From contig CAVNZM010000011.1 in NCBI GenBank assembly GCA_963693365.1, forward strand, positions 4,092,001-4,156,000: a DNA stretch of 64,000 nt. Reading direction: 5' to 3'. Source of the DNA: Amoebidium appalachense (lineage: Eukaryota; Ichthyosporea). This document shows, one piece after another, positions 58,936 through 64,000 of the stretch (positions are counted from its first letter, which is position 1; each line of letters starts with the position of its first letter). The notes beneath the pieces were generated by a model that made no database searches, was not told where the DNA came from, and worked only from the letters and a program-made list of their open reading frames with translations. The translations under genes were made by a program, and so were the position numbers.

Positions 58936-60403
58936 TTCTCCCCCGGGAGGCAACACGTCTCATGACGTCTCATGATGGACTCGGGAATATAGGGGCGGAG
59001 GGGGGGGGGGGGGGGGGGTGAATTCATAATTCACGTGTGCGTGCGGTGGTACCGACTGTGGTGTGTGCAGAGGGTGGGGATGAGGGGGGGGGGGGGGGGG
59101 GGGGGAGGGGGGGAGGGGGAGGCCTTGAGGGGAGGGTGAATAATTCAATACAGTAGTTTTCTTGCAGCAGGGTGTACAAAAGAGTACGTATCTGCATGGT
59201 TGGCGGTGGTGTTGGAAAGGTAGAAATGTGCTGTTTTGATTGGACTGTCTCCAATAATGTGCCTTTATCAGGATCTGTCCATGCGGCTGTGCATCTCATA
59301 TTAATCGTTTTCTGTGTATCGGCCGAGATCCCACAGTGTGCTTGCAAGTGACACTGTGTGTGACGTATGTACACACACACACAGACACACACACACTCAC
59401 ACTCACACAAACACATGAACACACAACAACCAAGCGCATATATATGCACATTCAGATGGGCACATTGGTGAAATACTTGCCTACCGTGAACTATGAAACT
59501 TAAGTTACAGCACAGACGTGTGTTGGAACACATGTTCCAGTGTTCGAATTCCAGTGTAGCCCCGGAATCCGATTGAAAACGGAGGGGAAGTCTTGCATTT
59601 GCAATCATAACGCCGCCGTCCCTCACACCATCACACTTGTATGCATTGTTTATAATACATATATATCCGTGTTTTTAATTTGCACATTGATCTGATTGGA
59701 TACAAGCCGAAACAAAAAAAAGCTATTGGTTCCCACCAAGATCAGACAGAATACGATTTGCTGAATGTCACACTGCTATGTGATATGACACTACCCATTT
59801 CAGTAGGGTCAGGCCGAAGAAGGGGGCACATAACATGTTTTGTCACAACCCGTTTTATTTACATCCCATGTTAACGGTTCAGAGTTTCACCACGTTTGTC
59901 AATGGTGAATGTGTTTATGCATACAAACGATGCGAGGGAACTTGGGTATTGAATGTACATGATAACAGGGAGGGAGGTATCAGGAGCAGAGAACATGAGA
60001 AAGATGAAGTTTAACCCTAATTGGTGCACGGCTAGGGCTAATAAGGTAGAACAATGACTTGCCAGCAGTCAAGAGTGTACTTGGATTGTAACATGTGGAA
60101 ACAAATACTGAAATAAATACAAATACCCCCCCCCCCCCCCCCCACTAGAACAAAAAAAAAGCAAAACAACTACACGCGCACGGGTGCGTTCCCTCCCCCC
60201 CCCCTCCACACACACACACAACCCCAACCACTCCCCTTACGCACACAAACATATACATACGCCACCCCACCACCCATACAAACAACCTCCCCTCCCCCTC
60301 CCCCCCCCCCCCCCTCTCCTCCCCTCCTCCTCACCCCCCTCCCCCCCACCCACCCACCCACCCACCCCCCCACACACACACAGCCAACCACACACACATG
60401 CAG
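57964..60403. other. intergenic region between M20 copy 2 and SGT1 (convergent)
   Basis: Poly-G blocks at 58003-58080, poly-C at 58897-58935 and G-rich at 58999-59120, otherwise unique. A 93-codon minus-strand open frame at 58264-58545 has no recognisable similarity. Contains the 3' flanks of both genes. Confidence 0.5.
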
Positions 60404-60560
60404 TTATTGGGTGTAAGGTTTTGGCTCCATCCCCTCTGGGGGCTGCACCTCGATCTTCTTTGAGCCAACATCCTTCCAGTTGGTTGAGAGCACAGTGCCT
60501 CCACTCTCAACAAACGACTTGTTCATTGCGCGCCTGTGGGTGTACGTGTGCATGTGTGTG

Positions 60561-60597
<37 letters not shown>

Positions 60598-61097
60598 ACG
60601 CGCGGGTGTCCATACGTGTGAACAAGTGTGTATTTACACGAGGACAGTGGTTTTTGCATGTGTTGGTATGCATGCATAAGGTGGGGGGGGGAGGTAGTGG
60701 TAAGAAACCAGTACGTGGTAACAAGAACAAACTCACAATGGCCCAACAGTAACACCATGTACCATGCATGTGTGCCTCCTTGTGTGTGTGTTCCACGTAG
60801 ATCCCATCCACAAATGTGTGTGTGTGTGTGTGTGTGTGTTGGGGCGTTGGGAGGTCTTGGGGGGGGGGGGGGGGGGGGGAGGGGGGGGGGGGGGGGGGGA
60901 GGGGGGGGGAGGGGCAACCGAAGGTGAATGATTGGCTGATTGAAATCACACATGTCGCTTTCTCAGTGTGCACACACAGGCACAAACCTACACCATTAGA
61001 CACACAACCACCATACCAACTGTCACACCCACACACTCAAACCCACCCATCCACCTATCCTACCATCCTTTCCACCCACAAGCCCATCACCACCGAC

Positions 61098-61143
<46 letters not shown>

Positions 61144-61253
61144 GGGCGCGCACGCACCCACCCATCGACCCACCCCTCCCCACCCACCCACCACGCCATC
61201 ACCAACACATCCATCCACCCGTCCACCCGTCCACGCACAGACACACCCTAGCT

Positions 61254-61293
<40 letters not shown>

Positions 61294-61428
61294 ACCCTTC
61301 ACTCCACCCCCTACACACACGCATGTGTGCACATACACGCACGCAAGCACACCCCACACCCTTACCCCCCCCCCCCCCCCCCCCCCCCCAAAAAAAAAGG
61401 ACACACGCACGTAACACCAACCTGTTAG

Positions 61429-61469
<41 letters not shown>

Positions 61470-61470
61470 A

Positions 61471-61551
<81 letters not shown>

Positions 61552-62284
61552 GAGATATACCTAGTATCCTCGTCCGCATTTGCATATATCTGCTGGAACA
61601 GCTTGTTTACCCCCCCCCCCCCCCCCCCCCCCACCCCACCCCCCCGCACCCCCCCCCCCCCCGCACCCCCCACCCACACTCACACACCCACCCACACACG
61701 CTGAGATACACGAGCAAACTCACGAGATACATGAGAAAATTGACGAGATATATACCTTGTATCCTCGTCCGCATTTGCGTATATCTGCTGGAACAGCTTG
61801 TTTACAGCCTGGTCGCCCTCCAGCTTCTCATCCTTCTCCTCCTGCTTGATCTCTGCTACAAGCATGTCCCAGTCTCTCTGGCCCCTCTTGTTGGATGAGG
61901 GATAGCTGGGGCGCTCCTAATGATAGGAGATATATTTAAGTGTTAGGTTGTATAATGGGTGGTAGGCATGGGGATAAAAAAGAGTAGTGGAAAGAAACAC
62001 GTGTTATGTATCAAACTGAATAAAGAGTGGTAGGAATGAGCATAAACAACTGGTACTGACGGGGGATTTTGGTGTCAAGTACTTATGTTATGGAGTGTTT
62101 GAAATGAGCACAAACAACAGGTATTGGAAGGAAGCACAGGTGATTACTTATCGACTTGTTTGTTGTAGGAATCAGCATAAACATGGCTTATTGGCAGGAG
62201 AAACAATTGGAGATTGTTACGAGCAATGTACAACAAATATTGCAGGCATTCAAAGTCAATATAGTGGCAACCATTGTCGTATTG

Positions 62285-62327
<43 letters not shown>

Positions 62328-62673
62328 AAATAAATAAATAAAATAAAATGATAACAACCTAACTCGAAGAAACAAGCAGGAAGCATACAAATCAACCAGC
62401 CAGCACAGCAATAAAGAGACATTTCTTTCGATCACATCCACTCTCCCCTCACTCCTACCTCTTTCCCTACCACCCATCAAACCTCTGCTTCCATTCTTCA
62501 CCATTCATTGACCATCCCCCCCCCCCCCCCCCCCCCCCCCCACCCCCACCCCCAACCACCCCATCCCCCTTCACCCCACCCCTCCCAAACCTCACAAAAC
62601 ATAAACGAGAACGCTCACGCACACACACACAAACACAGGCACGCACACAGCACACAAACGGAGTGCACACAGC

Positions 62674-62704
<31 letters not shown>

Positions 62705-62822
62705 TTCCTCCTCGAAACCCACCCACCCCACCCACCCACTATCCACTCGCCCCCCTACCATCCTCTCCCCCCCCCCCCCCCCCCTCCCTCCCCCCTCACC
62801 CCCAAACCAGCCTCCCGCCCTC

Positions 62823-62914
<92 letters not shown>

Positions 62915-63886
62915 CACACGCACGCACACACACACACACACACGCACACCTTGTCCTGTGGTGCCTCCCTAACCTCTGTGCCCTCCAGTGCAGGCCACTT
63001 CATGGGTGTGGCCTTCTTCAGTTTGATCTCCACACGTGTGCCTAGTACGTCCAGTCGGTAGTCACTGGGGTCTACATCCTGTGTGTGTGTGTTGTTGGAA
63101 GTTGGTGGTGGGGTAATGGGGGAGGAGGGGGAGAGGGGGGGGGGGGGTGGGGAGGGGGGGATTGGGGTTGGTGGGTTGGTGGGTGGGTGGGTGTGGGTGT
63201 TGGGGGGGGGGGGGGGGGAGGGGGGGAGGAGGAGACGAGTTGAGTGTGGGGGGTGGATGGGTGGGGAAAAGGGAGGGAACGGATATGTTGGCGAATGTGT
63301 CAGTATATGCATGCTTTTCAAGTGTGTGTACGCGCTTCAGATTGTGAAGAGGGCAGGGTCATACGTGTGTGCCCCCCCCTCCCCCCCTCCCCCTATAAAC
63401 CCCCCCTCTCTCTTCCCCCACGCCATCTCTCTCTCTCTCCCTCGCCCCCTTTCTCTCTCTCCCTTTGCTCCTTCCACCTTCCCAGCCGACCTCGCTCATC
63501 CTCCCCCCCCTCCCCCCCCTCCCTGGGGCCACCACGGCACCGCTGCACCCGCCGGAAAACAAGAACAACGAAAAATGAGAGATATTGACAATAATCGTCA
63601 GCCGACTCCCCAACCTCTCCATCTCAACTTTCGCTCTTCCCCTAGTCTCTCTTCCCCCCCCCCCCCCCCTCCCCCCCCCCCTCCCCCCCCCCCCCCCCAC
63701 ACACCCATCCTACTTCTTTCCCTCCCCCCTCCCTCCCTCCCCCCCCCCCCCCCCGCCCCACACACATCCCACTTCTCTCCCTCTCCCATTTCTACCCCCA
63801 CACCTTCCCATCTACCCAAAGCCGATAGTCAACCCCCTCCCCAACCCCCCAGCCCCCTCTCCTCCCACGGACTAAATTTCTCCACA

Positions 63887-63922
<36 letters not shown>

Positions 63923-64000
63923 CACATACCCCCGCCAAGTCCAAATCCAAATTGTAAGTTGCCCCCGTAGGCAGGCCAATGTCCACACTCAGGGACCTGG
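60404..64000 (-). CDS. SUGT1: SGT1 co-chaperone (CS-SGS part), 5' end beyond the window
   Basis: SGT1 binds HSP90 through its CS domain and SCF/kinetochore or immune-receptor clients through its SGS domain. Exons on the minus strand: 63930 to beyond 64000, 62950-63078, 61756-61916, 60404-60533, with consistent phases. The first two end the CS domain ([15 protein letters not shown], then [17 protein letters not shown] and MKWPALEG). The third starts the SGS domain ([20 protein letters not shown], then [18 protein letters not shown]). The last has [20 protein letters not shown] and ends at TAA after [11 protein letters not shown]. The N-terminal TPR region would lie upstream, outside the window. 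The intron 63079-63929 has (GT)n and (CA)n ends. Acceptors include cacacacag and cattag. A partial copy of the third exon lies downstream at 61561. Confidence 0.93.
60845..60915. repeat. poly-G tracts
   Basis: G runs broken by single A, in the last SGT1 intron (poly-C in coding sense), next to (GT)n at 60815-60839. Confidence 0.85.
61101..61141. repeat. 41-nt poly-C tract
   Basis: Poly-C on the plus strand in the last SGT1 intron. With similar runs at 61255-61293, 61367-61389 and 61431-61459, it is the main exception to the coding-strand-C rule, since here the coding strand is poly-G. Confidence 0.85.
61487..61550. repeat. (CA)n microsatellite after a poly-A run
   Basis: A run of 27 A followed by (CA)n on the plus strand, abutting the partial SGT1 exon copy. 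It is GT on the coding strand, directly after the duplicated donor. Confidence 0.88.
61561..61610 (-). pseudogene. partial duplicate of an SGT1 exon with its donor
   Basis: 50 nt equal to the last 50 nt of exon 61756-61916 ([16 protein letters not shown] plus AG) with few changes, followed by the same donor GTATAT. The 5' side is cut at a poly-C/G tract. Located in the next intron, about 145 bp downstream of the real exon. Confidence 0.9.
62825..62949 (-). repeat. (GT)n after an SGT1 donor
   Basis: In coding sense the donor AAG|GTGTGCGTGTG leads into GT and GTGC repeats. Confidence 0.88.

Overview
This window is nuclear DNA from a eukaryote with intron-rich genes. The introns consist almost entirely of simple sequence: (GT)n, (CA)n, (CT)n and poly-C/poly-G runs up to about 60 nt. 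The recognisable genes are a Rab21-type GTPase, a Spinster-type MFS transporter, ribosomal protein eL28 and the co-chaperone SGT1. All are general eukaryotic genes, so the species cannot be fixed. The long simple-sequence introns and the holozoan-looking Rab21/Spinster pair would suit a unicellular holozoan such as an ichthyosporean, but that is inference. All stop codons at natural gene ends are standard (TGA, TAA, TAG).

Layout. 1-2.9 kb: two minisatellites and the 3' end of an unidentified plus-strand gene. 4.5-10.0 kb (minus): complete Rab21-like gene, 6 exons, ending in a -CC prenylation motif. 12.2-19.9 kb (minus): complete 12-exon Spinster-like gene, 466 aa. 23.9-24.7 kb (minus): possible two-exon gene for a 62-aa protein. 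25.2-27.3 kb (minus): secreted Cys- and Pro-rich repeat protein broken by several single-base frame changes. 27.9-28.7 kb: relics of a LINE and of an RNase H-bearing retroelement, the latter within a 49-bp perfect inverted repeat. 29.9-33.3 kb (minus): complete eL28 gene, 3 exons. 36.6-41.2 kb (plus): nearly intact two-ORF APE-type LINE with a poly(A) tail. 41.8-58.0 kb (plus): two copies of an M20D amidohydrolase gene. The first is reduced to three exons and interrupted by a 1.5-kb insertion; the second has ten recognisable exons but carries nonsense and frameshift changes. A probable solo LTR lies between them. 60.4-64.0 kb (minus): the C-terminal half of SGT1, running off the window.

The most interesting material is in intron architecture. 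(1) Five introns in five different genes begin with (GU)-rich and end with (CA)-rich sequence on the transcribed strand, so their ends could pair and bring the splice sites together. (2) Elsewhere the 3' splice site is served by pure poly-C or by (CA)n-CAG. The strand of the C/CT tracts predicts the direction of transcription. (3) A dispersed repeat of about 250 bp occurs nine times, always antisense to its host gene and usually just upstream of a 3' splice site, which suggests an introner-like or selectively retained element. (4) Three genes have a partial exon copy just downstream of the real exon that keeps the 5' splice site, and one intron holds a tandem array of 3'-splice-site look-alikes.

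Exon boundaries were derived by hand from splice consensus and reading-frame continuity. Phases are consistent through all exons of Rab21, Spinster, eL28 and SGT1, which is strong internal support. Single-base indels in several genes could be mutations or assembly errors.
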